A stretch of 53,218 bases of DNA from an uncultured Candidatus Poseidoniales archaeon (GTDB lineage: Archaea > Thermoplasmatota > Poseidoniia > Poseidoniales > Poseidoniaceae). Of this stretch, positions 16,342 to 23,913 are shown one piece after another. A program made the position numbers and the translations under genes. The DNA is taken from positions 1 to 53,218 of the forward strand of contig CACEWA010000007.1 in the NCBI GenBank assembly GCA_902563095.1, in the 5' to 3' direction. Each line of letters starts with the position of its first letter. The stretch's first letter is position 1. The notes beneath the pieces are model-generated. The model did not search any database, had not been told where the DNA came from, and saw only the letters and a list, made by a program, of their open reading frames with translations.

Positions 16342-16447
16342 ATTACCCGGGTGCCTTCCTTACAAAAGGATTTACGGTCAAGATGTTCAATATCGATTTA
16401 GGCAATAAAGGGGAATTGTTGAATGTCATATCGTAATAGGCATCTAC

Positions 16448-17998
16448 GTGGCCGGTGACATTCCTCGCGTTAACATAGCGGTCAAAGACCGCATACTGCT
16501 GCATCTTTTGGAAGAAGATGACCAAGCAGATCGTTACGTTGTGACAGCAGCATTAACACGCCCTGGAATAGCAGAATCATGTGCTCAACACCCTCCAAAT
16601 GTAAGTAGAGCAATGCGGACTCTTTTACGGAAGCGTTTGGTTAGCGAACACTCACGCTCAATCCGCGGCGATGATAGGCGGCAAAAAACATGGCAACTAA
16701 CCGATGAGGGTAGAGGTGAAGCTAAGAAGCGCCTAGAGACTTTATCACAACTCAAGGTCTTGATTAGAGATGAAACAGACACTTTGTTAGAATTAGAGGC
16801 CAGCCAAGCAGCAAACCGTTTACAAGCAGAAATGTCGGTACTACAGATCCTTCTGCATGCACAACATGAAGGAGTTCTTACTTTCGGAGATATTCGTTTT
16901 GGATTAGTTACGAAGAAAAGTGAAGACGATGATTTACCTCCGCCTGGAAGGCTAAAATTGCTCGCAGGCGCTCACGCAACATATCACACCTCTCCCCCAA
17001 AAACACGTGCTGTACACGGCAGAGTGGACGCAATTCAAGACATGAATTCTTGGTTTGAAAAAGGCTCTCCTTGTATGGTAATACATGGAATTGCAGGCAT
17101 AGGTAAGTCCACCTTGGTAGCAAATTGGCTTAGAGAGCATATGACCGAAGTACCTCATTTGTCGGTTTGCTGGTATCCTTGTCAGCCGTGGGACAAAGCC
17201 GTAGGACTTGCAGTATCTTTGCTGCACCGCTTTGGTGTTGATGACAAACACGATCCTTACCAATTAATGGAAACACTCCCTTTAACCCCTGGGGCAGAAT
17301 TCGATGTCGATGCTTGGCGTCGCAGACTCCTAGCATATCTTACCGATGCACAAGCAATACGCGAAAGATTCGTTGGCGAGGCAGGAGGCCCTCCACCTTA
17401 TTGGCTAATTGTACTCGATGATGTTCACCATGTAGCAAATGATGCAAGAGACCTATTAGGAGCATTATTGGATATCTGTAAAAAAGCCCCACTGCGCTTA
17501 GTTTTCGTCTCTAGAACCACTCTGAATGTGTATGATAGAAGAGACGTACACACCCGAGAATTAGTAGAAGAAATGCCTCTACAAGGGCTATCGATAGACG
17601 AGATTAGTGATTGGGTCGAAAACATGGATGGCTCCCCTCCTGCCCCTGAAGATGTACTTCGGCTGACTGGAGGTCACCCATTAGCATTGGAGTTACTGGA
17701 AATATATGGTCAAGCAACTCATGGTGACTGGTTAAAATTCCTTGATGAGGAGATAATCCACCACATGCCGGAAGAGGAGCATGAATTACTAGCAACCCTA
17801 GCAGTAGCAGAATCACCAGTTCCATGGGGCAAGTTAGCTTCAGCAGTAAATTGGGAAGGTAATCCTCCAGAGAGATTGCTCACATACGGGCTTCTGCTAG
17901 AATTAGAAGATGGCATGTGGCTACATGAAGCGCTTAGAGAACGATTCTTGCGAGAGGTTGGAAGCACCTCTCAGAAGCGTAAAGACAGTCTGAAATAA
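16448..17998 (+). CDS. Winged-helix STAND-type ATPase (putative regulator)
   Basis: A 516-residue protein. The N-terminal 90 residues form a MarR-like winged helix (NVSRAMRTLLRKRLVSEHSR, then DRRQKTWQLTDEGRGEAKK as wing). A helical linker follows, then an NTPase domain with Walker A GIAGIGKST (near residue 214), Walker B WLIVLDDVHH (near 320) and the sensor LRLVFVSRTT. The C-terminal part has GHPLALELL, the GxP motif typical of NB-ARC/STAND proteins, and ends in a helical region. STAND proteins act as ligand-gated switches; with a DNA-binding head this one is probably a transcription regulator of MalT-like logic. No repeat sensor domain is obvious at the C-terminus, which is short. Start is GTG at 16448. 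It is divergent from the giant surface protein, sharing a 106-bp gap, so that gene is a possible target. Confidence 0.75.
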   Translation: MAGDIPRVNIAVKDRILLHLLEEDDQADRYVVTAALTRPGIAESCAQHPPNVSRAMRTLLRKRLVSEHSRSIRGDDRRQKTWQLTDEGRGEAKKRLETLSQLKVLIRDETDTLLELEASQAANRLQAEMSVLQILLHAQHEGVLTFGDIRFGLVTKKSEDDDLPPPGRLKLLAGAHATYHTSPPKTRAVHGRVDAIQDMNSWFEKGSPCMVIHGIAGIGKSTLVANWLREHMTEVPHLSVCWYPCQPWDKAVGLAVSLLHRFGVDDKHDPYQLMETLPLTPGAEFDVDAWRRRLLAYLTDAQAIRERFVGEAGGPPPYWLIVLDDVHHVANDARDLLGALLDICKKAPLRLVFVSRTTLNVYDRRDVHTRELVEEMPLQGLSIDEISDWVENMDGSPPAPEDVLRLTGGHPLALELLEIYGQATHGDWLKFLDEEIIHHMPEEEHELLATLAVAESPVPWGKLASAVNWEGNPPERLLTYGLLLELEDGMWLHEALRERFLREVGSTSQKRKDSLK

Positions 17999-18328
17999 TC
18001 AGAAATCTCCAGCAGACATTTGCTGGTCAAGCCAATTTGTGAGTACTGGCTTTGGAACCATTCCGGTTTGATTCGCCACCAATTTACCGTTGTGGAATAG
18101 GAATAATGCTGGAATTCCACGAACTCCAAGTTTTGCAGCGTTCATCGAATCAGTATCAGTGTTAACCTTGGCAATAGTAACAGGCATTTCTGCAGCAACT
18201 TGCTCCAAAATCGGGCCTAGTGCTTTACACGGGCCACACCATGGTGCCCAAAAGTCTACAAGAACCCACTCGTCTCCATTTATTGCATTATCAAAATCAG
18301 CATCGCCGACAGATTTGACTTCGCCCAT
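17999..18328 (-). CDS. Thioredoxin
   Basis: A 109-residue thioredoxin with the canonical redox site WAPWCGPCK and the cis-proline segment VRGIPALFLF. It reduces disulfides in cytosolic proteins. The start at ATG 18328 (MGEVKSVGDADF) is preceded by AGGTGAG at a suitable distance. The frame stays open a further 77 codons upstream, but that stretch runs antisense through the epimerase gene and has no thioredoxin similarity. It is divergent from rpe, with a 100-bp gap, and convergent with the STAND gene, whose stop directly abuts its own. Confidence 0.92.
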   Translation of the reverse strand: MGEVKSVGDADFDNAINGDEWVLVDFWAPWCGPCKALGPILEQVAAEMPVTIAKVNTDTDSMNAAKLGVRGIPALFLFHNGKLVANQTGMVPKPVLTNWLDQQMSAGDF

Positions 18329-18428
18329 TATCTCACCTAAGTAGCGGATTGGGGGCACTCCTATGAGGGTTTGTACACCCCAATACTCATGACTTGTCAC
18401 CTTGTCGCAGTCATTGAGAGGGTAATCG

Positions 18429-19100
18429 ATGATTATCGCACCATCGGTACTAACCGCAGATCTTGCAGACCTAGGAAATGCTTGCAGCGAGGCTGTTGAG
18501 GCGGGCCTTGACTGGCTCCATCTTGATGTTATGGACGGTAATTTTGTCCCAAATCTCACCTTCGGACCACCTGTTATTGCAAAGTTGCGTAAGGCCTTAG
18601 GAGACGCTCCTACTTTCGATGCTCATCTAATGATTGAGAACGCCGAAGAATCATTCCAGCAATACATTGACGCTGGCTGTAACCACATCTCTGTTCATGC
18701 TGAGGCGGTAAAACATCTACACAGGTGTGTTACCGCAATACGAGCCGCAGGGGCATCTGCAGGTGTAACTTTGAACCCTGGAACACCAGTGGATGCGGCT
18801 TTAGAGGTACTTTCAGAGATTGATTTAGTACTCATTATGAGTGTTAATCCTGGTTTCGGAGGTCAATCCTTTATTCCCACAGTTGAAGCAAAAATTCGCA
18901 GATTGAAAGAAGCAATCGACGCCCAAGTTGCCGCAGGTGGCAGGCCGGTACAAATCCAAGTTGATGGAGGCGTAAAAGCTCACAATATTGCAATGCTACG
19001 CGAATGGGGCGTCTCAAATTGTGTTGTAGGCTCTGGGTTATTCAACGATAAGGCTAGCATAGCAGACAACCTTGCAGTAATCCATCAAGCATTAGAGTGA
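18429..19100 (+). CDS. rpe: Ribulose-phosphate 3-epimerase
   Basis: Interconverts ribulose 5-phosphate and xylulose 5-phosphate. The whole TIM-barrel signature is present: IAPSVLTADLADLG at the N-terminus, LHLDVMDGNFVPNLTFGP, DAHLMIENAEE, VLIMSVNPGFGGQSFIP and VDGGVKAHN. The 223 residues are the normal length. The gene heads a short plus-strand run: the following glycosyltransferase starts within 6 bases of its stop. That spacing suggests cotranscription with the surface-glycan genes, although the enzyme itself belongs to pentose-phosphate metabolism. Confidence 0.95.
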   Translation: MIIAPSVLTADLADLGNACSEAVEAGLDWLHLDVMDGNFVPNLTFGPPVIAKLRKALGDAPTFDAHLMIENAEESFQQYIDAGCNHISVHAEAVKHLHRCVTAIRAAGASAGVTLNPGTPVDAALEVLSEIDLVLIMSVNPGFGGQSFIPTVEAKIRRLKEAIDAQVAAGGRPVQIQVDGGVKAHNIAMLREWGVSNCVVGSGLFNDKASIADNLAVIHQALE

Positions 19101-19105
19101 TTTCA

Positions 19106-20113
19106 ATGCGAATCTTGCTGGTCACCCGGCTATTTCCATTACCTGGAAATGTTGCACGCGGTACATTCGTTAGCGACCATGCAGAATTACTTTCATCAAT
19201 GGGTCACGAGGTAAAAATTCTCAATGTGTTACCTAGAATGCTGAGAATGAATGAAGCTAGGAGATCAACAATGGAAGGCGTAGCTAAAGCGCCGAAATCC
19301 TATACTCATGGCGATTTTGAAGTTTCAGTAAAACGGCATTGGGAATTCCCTGATTTCCCATCAGTGACAGCATTTAGTTCCTCAAGAATCAATAGCGATT
19401 GGAAGCCTGACATAGTCATCTGTCACACCATTTGGCCTGTAGCAAATACAGCTAAATCAATCGCAAAAAAGCACGGTGTTCCATGGATAGCAGTTGTACA
19501 CGGCCATGATTTCGATGTAGCATTAAATGACCATAGAGGAAAAAGAATCGAATCTCTTGCACGCTCAGCTAATCGTTTAGTTGTTGTTTCGGACTCTCTT
19601 TCAAGATTTGACTCAATCACCATTCCATGCCATGTTAATGTTGATGATGAATGGTTGAAGCCAATGAAGAAATTCAATGGGTTATTTAGAAAATCAAAAA
19701 TTGACATTTTGTTCCCAGCAGACCCTCGCCGTCCAGAAAAGAATCATCTGTTGGCCCTAAGAGTCGGTGAAGAACTTGAAACGCGTGGCTGGAAAGTCGG
19801 AATTACCACTCTAAAGAAGCAACCACGGTCTATGGTATGGGATAGGATGCTTGCTGCAGATGTAAGCCTAATCACTTCAACTCGAGAATCAGGCCCGTTA
19901 GTGGCTAAGGAATCGATTGCTTGCGGTTGTCCAGTTGTCGCAGTGGACGTGGGAGATATGGGGCAATGGATGGAGGTTTATCCGCCAGAAGTTACTAAAC
20001 TAGCAGATGGAATCGAAAAGAGACTGTCAGACGGGCAAGATGTCACTCTTCCTGCAAATAGCCAGTTTGAGAGCGTAAAAAATCAATGGAATTCTTTGCT
20101 GGAATCACTGTGA
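19106..20113 (+). CDS. Glycosyltransferase, GT4-like
   Basis: A 335-residue GT-B glycosyltransferase. The N-terminal Rossmann half has MRILLVTRLFPLPGNVARGTF and VAVVHGHDFD. The C-terminal half has FPADPRRPEKNHLLALRVGE, ITSTRESGPLVAKESIACG and CPVVAVDVGDM, with the sugar-nucleotide-binding glutamate in the ESGPLVAKESIACG loop. It transfers a sugar from an activated donor to a growing glycan; donor unknown. The ATG at 19106 follows GAGTGA at Shine-Dalgarno distance, although a GTG at 19097 would give an overlap with rpe. Its last 71 bases overlap the end of the convergent flippase gene. It is the first gene of the surface-glycan island. Confidence 0.85.
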   Translation: MRILLVTRLFPLPGNVARGTFVSDHAELLSSMGHEVKILNVLPRMLRMNEARRSTMEGVAKAPKSYTHGDFEVSVKRHWEFPDFPSVTAFSSSRINSDWKPDIVICHTIWPVANTAKSIAKKHGVPWIAVVHGHDFDVALNDHRGKRIESLARSANRLVVVSDSLSRFDSITIPCHVNVDDEWLKPMKKFNGLFRKSKIDILFPADPRRPEKNHLLALRVGEELETRGWKVGITTLKKQPRSMVWDRMLAADVSLITSTRESGPLVAKESIACGCPVVAVDVGDMGQWMEVYPPEVTKLADGIEKRLSDGQDVTLPANSQFESVKNQWNSLLESL

Positions 20114-21422
20114 GTAGTCCGATTAAGGCTAGTGGGCTTCCTATTGACAACAAATAGCAAACCGCTACGCAAAACAGCGCAAGACCATCGCTAAGCCTAT
20201 CTTCATCGCCACATAATAATTTAGAAAAGGAGAGCATAATCGAGCAACCAATCACACTAGCCCATGCTGCCCCCATTACCCCATATTCCGGAATTAACAG
20301 CCAACCTGAAGCTCCTGCTGAAAGTACAACAAGCAAGATCAGAATTGTAAATCTCCAAGGATTATGCCCTGCTTGTAGTGCTACATACCAAGGAATCGCC
20401 AGTAGAGTCATCGCCCAACCTGCTAGCAATATGTCAAACACCTGTACGGCATCGGCATAATTTGAATCAAAAAATTCTGGAATCGACAACGAAACTATCA
20501 GGTGTCCTGCAATAAGACCAACTGGTAAAATCGCAATCGTCCAGTGATGGGCAGCAAGCATCCTGTCTGAAAATTCTTGAGGCTCTTCTCTTGCTTCACC
20601 CAAATACGGTAGTAATGCAGCCCGCATTGCTTGTGGCAGCATAAGTCCGGCAATCCATGCTAATTGCGCCACATGATACAGACTTACATCATCGTAAGAT
20701 GCTAAACCAGCCAAGAGGAATTTTTCCAACTTTGTAACATATGGTAAGATGCCTAAAGTTACGGCAAAAGGTAGGGCTGAAATCAGTAGAGTTTTACTTG
20801 AATTCCATTCCACTGGCAAATCGTCTTTTCCATCTCTAGCGAACCTCTCTCCAATCCATAAAGTTCCAATTAGAGAAATAAAAACTCCAATTGAAAATCC
20901 ACACGCATAAACCGTTGGAGAATTGTAGTCATTTACGAGGAAAATATAGTAAAATCCTGTTGTAATTACGCGCTCGATTAATTTGAGAATTGACTCGATT
21001 CGGGCCTCTCCTAAAGCCCTCAACATCGCTTTGTGAGGATAGGACATTATGTGGCCAAAAGCTACAGCAGCACAAGCCATCAATAATTCCAAAGGAACAT
21101 CATCCCAGATCGAGGTTGAAACTATGGCGCTTCCAATCAAAAATGGGATGGCGATTAGCGCTTGCAATTTCAGAACGCGCCTTACAGCCTGCCGACTCGC
21201 TCCAGGAGAGCGCGGGACATCACGCGCTATGATTGTAGGTAACCCAGCATCGATTAGAATATACATTGTTGCAAACGCGTCCAAAATGACTACCAGTAGT
21301 CCATAATCGGATTGCAGAAGCGCTTTGGCTAAGATTACTTGACCAATTAATCCGAAGATGATTGCAAGGCCATCTGATGAGGCCAACCACACGGTATCAC
21401 GTGCTAGTTTTGGCCTGCGCAT
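20043..21422 (-). CDS. Polysaccharide flippase (Wzx/MurJ-type, MOP superfamily)
   Basis: A 459-residue membrane protein with about 12-14 hydrophobic segments, such as FGLIGQVILAKALL, ALIAIPFLIGSAIV, LLISALPFAVTLGIL, ILLAGWAMTLLAIPWYVAL and LILLVVLSAGASGWLLI. The layout RDTVWLASSDGLAIIFGLIG...QVILAKAL...DYGLLVVILD is typical of O-antigen flippases. It should move lipid-linked oligosaccharide across the membrane. The ATG at 21422 (MRRPKLARDT) is chosen; longer versions would run antisense through bolA. The gap to bolA on the other strand is 52 bases. Together with the ABC exporter at 22195 this locus has two different glycan-translocation systems. Confidence 0.85.
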   Translation of the reverse strand: MRRPKLARDTVWLASSDGLAIIFGLIGQVILAKALLQSDYGLLVVILDAFATMYILIDAGLPTIIARDVPRSPGASRQAVRRVLKLQALIAIPFLIGSAIVSTSIWDDVPLELLMACAAVAFGHIMSYPHKAMLRALGEARIESILKLIERVITTGFYYIFLVNDYNSPTVYACGFSIGVFISLIGTLWIGERFARDGKDDLPVEWNSSKTLLISALPFAVTLGILPYVTKLEKFLLAGLASYDDVSLYHVAQLAWIAGLMLPQAMRAALLPYLGEAREEPQEFSDRMLAAHHWTIAILPVGLIAGHLIVSLSIPEFFDSNYADAVQVFDILLAGWAMTLLAIPWYVALQAGHNPWRFTILILLVVLSAGASGWLLIPEYGVMGAAWASVIGCSIMLSFSKLLCGDEDRLSDGLALFCVAVCYLLSIGSPLALIGLLTVIPAKNSIDFLRSQTGYLQEE

Positions 21423-21474
21423 GTTTGGGCCAGTAGGACAATGGTTGAAAGCACAGCGCCCTCTGCGCTGTAAC

Positions 21475-21798
21475 ATGGTGACCTGTGAGTGGCTAGAAGA
21501 GGAAATCCGTGGAGTGATTCCGGATTGTGATGTTGAGGCAATCGATCTCAACGGAACTCAGGACCATTTTCACATTCGTGTAATCTCTGAATCATTTGAG
21601 GGAATGCGCCCACTGCAGCGCCAAAAATTGATTTTAAATCATTTCAAACCGTATATCCCAAGACCAATTCATGCAATTGATATCAGATGCATGACTCCTG
21701 CACAAGCAGAAACTGCAGGAGACACCGTATTCCATCCACATGCTGGAGGAACAGGAATCCACATTAAGCGGATTCAAAAACACCAAAACAAGGAGTGA
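21475..21798 (+). CDS. bolA: BolA family protein
   Basis: A 107-residue BolA protein beginning with MVTCEWLEEEIR. It contains the family core DHFHIRVISESFEGMRPLQR and the helix KLILNHFKPYI, with PIHAIDIRCMTPAQA at the end of the fold. The conserved His in the HFHI strand is a likely cluster ligand. BolA proteins pair with CGFS glutaredoxins to bind and deliver 2Fe-2S clusters. The next gene is exactly such a glutaredoxin, starting 5 bases after the BolA stop, so the pair is almost certainly one operon. The open frame extends upstream to 21358, but that part lies antisense to the flippase N-terminus. Confidence 0.88.
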   Translation: MVTCEWLEEEIRGVIPDCDVEAIDLNGTQDHFHIRVISESFEGMRPLQRQKLILNHFKPYIPRPIHAIDIRCMTPAQAETAGDTVFHPHAGGTGIHIKRIQKHQNKE

Positions 21799-21803
21799 CA
21801 CAA

Positions 21804-22121
21804 ATGGACTGGACACCTGAAGAATTGCAAGCAATAGTAGACGAGCACGCACTTGTGCTATTCATGAAAGGAGAACCTGGAGCCGCACAATGCGGTTTCT
21901 CAAACAGAGCAGCACAAGTAATGCAATCCCTAGGGGAGCCTTTCGCATCTGTCAACATTCTAAGTGACCCACGTGCAATCCCGTCGGTTTGCGCTTGGTC
22001 CGATTTCCCAACAATGCCTCAGGTATTCGTACACGGTGAATTGATTGGCGGCTCAGACATCGCTCTTGAGATGTTGAACGATGGAAGCCTGCGTGAAATG
22101 TTCGACGCCGGACGTCAATGA
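21804..22121 (+). CDS. Monothiol glutaredoxin, CGFS type
   Basis: A 105-residue Grx4/GrxD-type protein. It has VLFMKGEPGAAQCGFSNRAA with the CGFS active site, FPTMPQVFVHGELIGGSDI with the cis-proline, and a C-terminal helix. This class carries glutathione-ligated or thiol-ligated 2Fe-2S clusters rather than acting as a reductase. In this organism the cosubstrate is uncertain because most archaea do not make glutathione. ATG 21804 is preferred to GTG 21795 because GGAGTGA (21791-21797) sits 6 bases upstream. It forms an operon with bolA. A 6-bp stem-loop follows the stop. Confidence 0.9.
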   Translation: MDWTPEELQAIVDEHALVLFMKGEPGAAQCGFSNRAAQVMQSLGEPFASVNILSDPRAIPSVCAWSDFPTMPQVFVHGELIGGSDIALEMLNDGSLREMFDAGRQ

Positions 22122-22143
22122 ACTACTGTCAAAAGCACAACTA

Positions 22144-22158
22144 CGCCATTTTATGGCG
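22144..22158. other. Perfect stem-loop between glutaredoxin and the glycan operon
   Basis: CGCCAT-TTT-ATGGCG is a perfect 6-bp stem with 3-base loop, 22 bases after the glutaredoxin stop and 36 before the ABC permease start. No long T-run follows. It may be an mRNA end or an operator. Confidence 0.4.
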
Positions 22159-22194
22159 GTTTCATTGAAAAGGTAGTTTGACTCAGGAGTTTCT

Positions 22195-23052
22195 ATGGGC
22201 GTTTCTGAGAACAAGGTTCTCCGTAGAGACGGGAAACTCCCATTCCTTTCAGCACCTGTAAAAATAATGCAAAATTTGTACAACTACAGGCAATTGCTCA
22301 AGCATTTCATAGGACGAGATTTGAAGGTAAGATATCATAACTCAATTTTGGGTTATGGCTGGTCAGTTTTGGAACCACTCGCTCTTACTGTAACGTTTTA
22401 CATTTTATTCGCAATTCTATCCGATAGCGAAGATCCTTACAGGCCACTGACCATTTTATTGGGAATATTGGCTTGGTCTTTGTTCGCTAAGACCTTTTCA
22501 AACGGTACAATTAGCATTCAGAGAAATGCATCACTAATTCAGAGAGTCTATTTCCCTAGAGAGATTTTCATATTTTCAAAATCTGGATTCAATTTGGTCC
22601 AATTTTGTTTAAGTTTGTTAGTAATCATCCCTCTATTAATTCACTTTCAATTGAATCCTAGCCCCTTCCTAATCCTGTTGCCAATTTCTGTAGTAATGAT
22701 TTTGATGTTAGCAACTGGGCTGGCCTTTTTCACAAGCATTTTGCAGACAAAGGCGCGAGATGTAGAGCATGTTGTGACAACTGGTCTTAGAATCAGTTTC
22801 TATCTATCACCGGTATTCTATCCTCTAGATATGATTACTGGAGGTAGAATACCTGAACAATACGCTGAAGCATATCTTATCATTAATCCCATGGCGACAT
22901 ATATCACAATGATACGCTCGGCATTTACAGGAGCTCCATTAGATATTCCGACGTTGAATTTAGCTATTACATTTGCAACAACTATAGCAATATTCTGGAT
23001 GGGGTCGATTTATTTCATGCGTAAGGAGAGAAAGGCGGTGAAATTCATATGA
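22195..23052 (+). CDS. ABC-2 type polysaccharide exporter permease (Wzm/TagG-like)
   Basis: A 285-residue integral membrane protein. The start has the family motif FIGRDLKVRYHNSILGYGWSVLEPL, followed by about six membrane helices (TFYILFAILSD, LLGILAWSLFAKTFSNGT, CLSLLVIIPLLIHF, VVMILMLATGLAFF, ISFYLSPVFYPLDM, TTIAIFWMGSIYFM). The FPREIF and PLDMITGGRIP phrases are typical of the Wzm/KpsM/TagG group that exports finished polysaccharide chains. AGGAGT precedes the ATG. The stop and the start of the ATPase overlap as ATGA, so the two subunits are translationally coupled. First gene of an eight-gene plus-strand run. Confidence 0.9.
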   Translation: MGVSENKVLRRDGKLPFLSAPVKIMQNLYNYRQLLKHFIGRDLKVRYHNSILGYGWSVLEPLALTVTFYILFAILSDSEDPYRPLTILLGILAWSLFAKTFSNGTISIQRNASLIQRVYFPREIFIFSKSGFNLVQFCLSLLVIIPLLIHFQLNPSPFLILLPISVVMILMLATGLAFFTSILQTKARDVEHVVTTGLRISFYLSPVFYPLDMITGGRIPEQYAEAYLIINPMATYITMIRSAFTGAPLDIPTLNLAITFATTIAIFWMGSIYFMRKERKAVKFI

Positions 23053-23909
23053 CTACTAGTGAAAGAACCGCTGATGAGGGGCTTTTGTTAGAAGACGAAT
23101 TTGATTTCGTTTCAGAATCTTTAGATTTACCTACAAAAACAAAATCTCCCAATCAAACTGATGATGTAAGGAAAATGTATTCAATTTCAATAAATAATGT
23201 TGTGTTAGATTATCCTCGTAAGAAAAAAGGAGTCGGACTGTTTAGAGAAATTTTGACTGGAAGAATGAAAAAAATACCCCATAAAGAAAGGTGGTTTAGG
23301 GCTCTAAATGGAATAAATCTCGATGTAGGGAAAGGAGAGGTAGTTGGTATTATTGGCCCGAACGGCTCCGGTAAAAGCACTCTTTTGAGAGTCATAGCAG
23401 GGATATATGCTCCAGATGAGGGCTCGGTAGAAGTCGAAGGAAGAATCACTTTGCTAGCTGGAATTGGAACAGGATTCAATAAAGATTTGACAGGCAGAGA
23501 AAATATCAAATTATCAGGAAGCATATTCGGTTTTGACTCTAGATCAATAAACGATATGGAAGAAGAAATAATCGATTTTTCAGGTATTAGAGAATTTATT
23601 GATGACCCGATTAGAACATACTCTGCTGGAATGAGAGCAAGACTCGGCTTTGCGATTATATCGAATCTCGAACCAGATATTCTATTGCTAGACGAAGTAA
23701 TGAGTGTCGGAGATCACGAATTTAGGAAGAAATCTAGAGCAAAGATCGATGAACTTGTTCAGGGCGATGCAACTGTTGTGATTGTATCGCATTCAAAATC
23801 AATCTTGAAAAATATGTGTGACAAAGTGTATGGTCTTCACAATGGAGAGATCGTAACCGATGGAAAACCGGAGTCAGCCTTCGAATTCTATGAATCGGAA
23901 AAGGAGTGA
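23049..23909 (+). CDS. ABC exporter ATP-binding subunit (Wzt/TagH-like)
   Basis: The 286-residue ATPase of the exporter. It has Walker A GIIGPNGSGKST (near residue 102), the signature YSAGMRARLGFA, Walker B DILLLDEVMSVGD and the H-loop VIVSHSK. It has a roughly 40-residue acidic N-terminal extension and the usual KpsT/Wzt lead-in (HKERWFRALNGINLDV). It stops soon after the ATPase core, so it lacks the C-terminal carbohydrate-binding domain of Wzt proteins that recognise a chain-end cap. Export is therefore more likely cap-independent, as with KpsT-type systems (inference). It overlaps the permease gene by 4 bases. Confidence 0.92.
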   Translation: MTTSERTADEGLLLEDEFDFVSESLDLPTKTKSPNQTDDVRKMYSISINNVVLDYPRKKKGVGLFREILTGRMKKIPHKERWFRALNGINLDVGKGEVVGIIGPNGSGKSTLLRVIAGIYAPDEGSVEVEGRITLLAGIGTGFNKDLTGRENIKLSGSIFGFDSRSINDMEEEIIDFSGIREFIDDPIRTYSAGMRARLGFAIISNLEPDILLLDEVMSVGDHEFRKKSRAKIDELVQGDATVVIVSHSKSILKNMCDKVYGLHNGEIVTDGKPESAFEFYESEKE

Positions 23910-23913
23910 TTGG

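Noticed and set aside
16448-17998. STAND ATPase as an anti-phage sensor
   Set aside because: It has a DNA-binding head and no effector domain or defence neighbours, so a regulator is the simpler reading.
18329-18559. 77-residue N-terminal extension of thioredoxin
   Set aside because: It is antisense to rpe and lacks similarity; the ATG at 18328 has a good Shine-Dalgarno.
21423-21551. Longer flippase N-terminus overlapping bolA
   Set aside because: The extension is Ser/Gln/Arg-rich, antisense to bolA, and the flippase motif begins right after the ATG at 21422.
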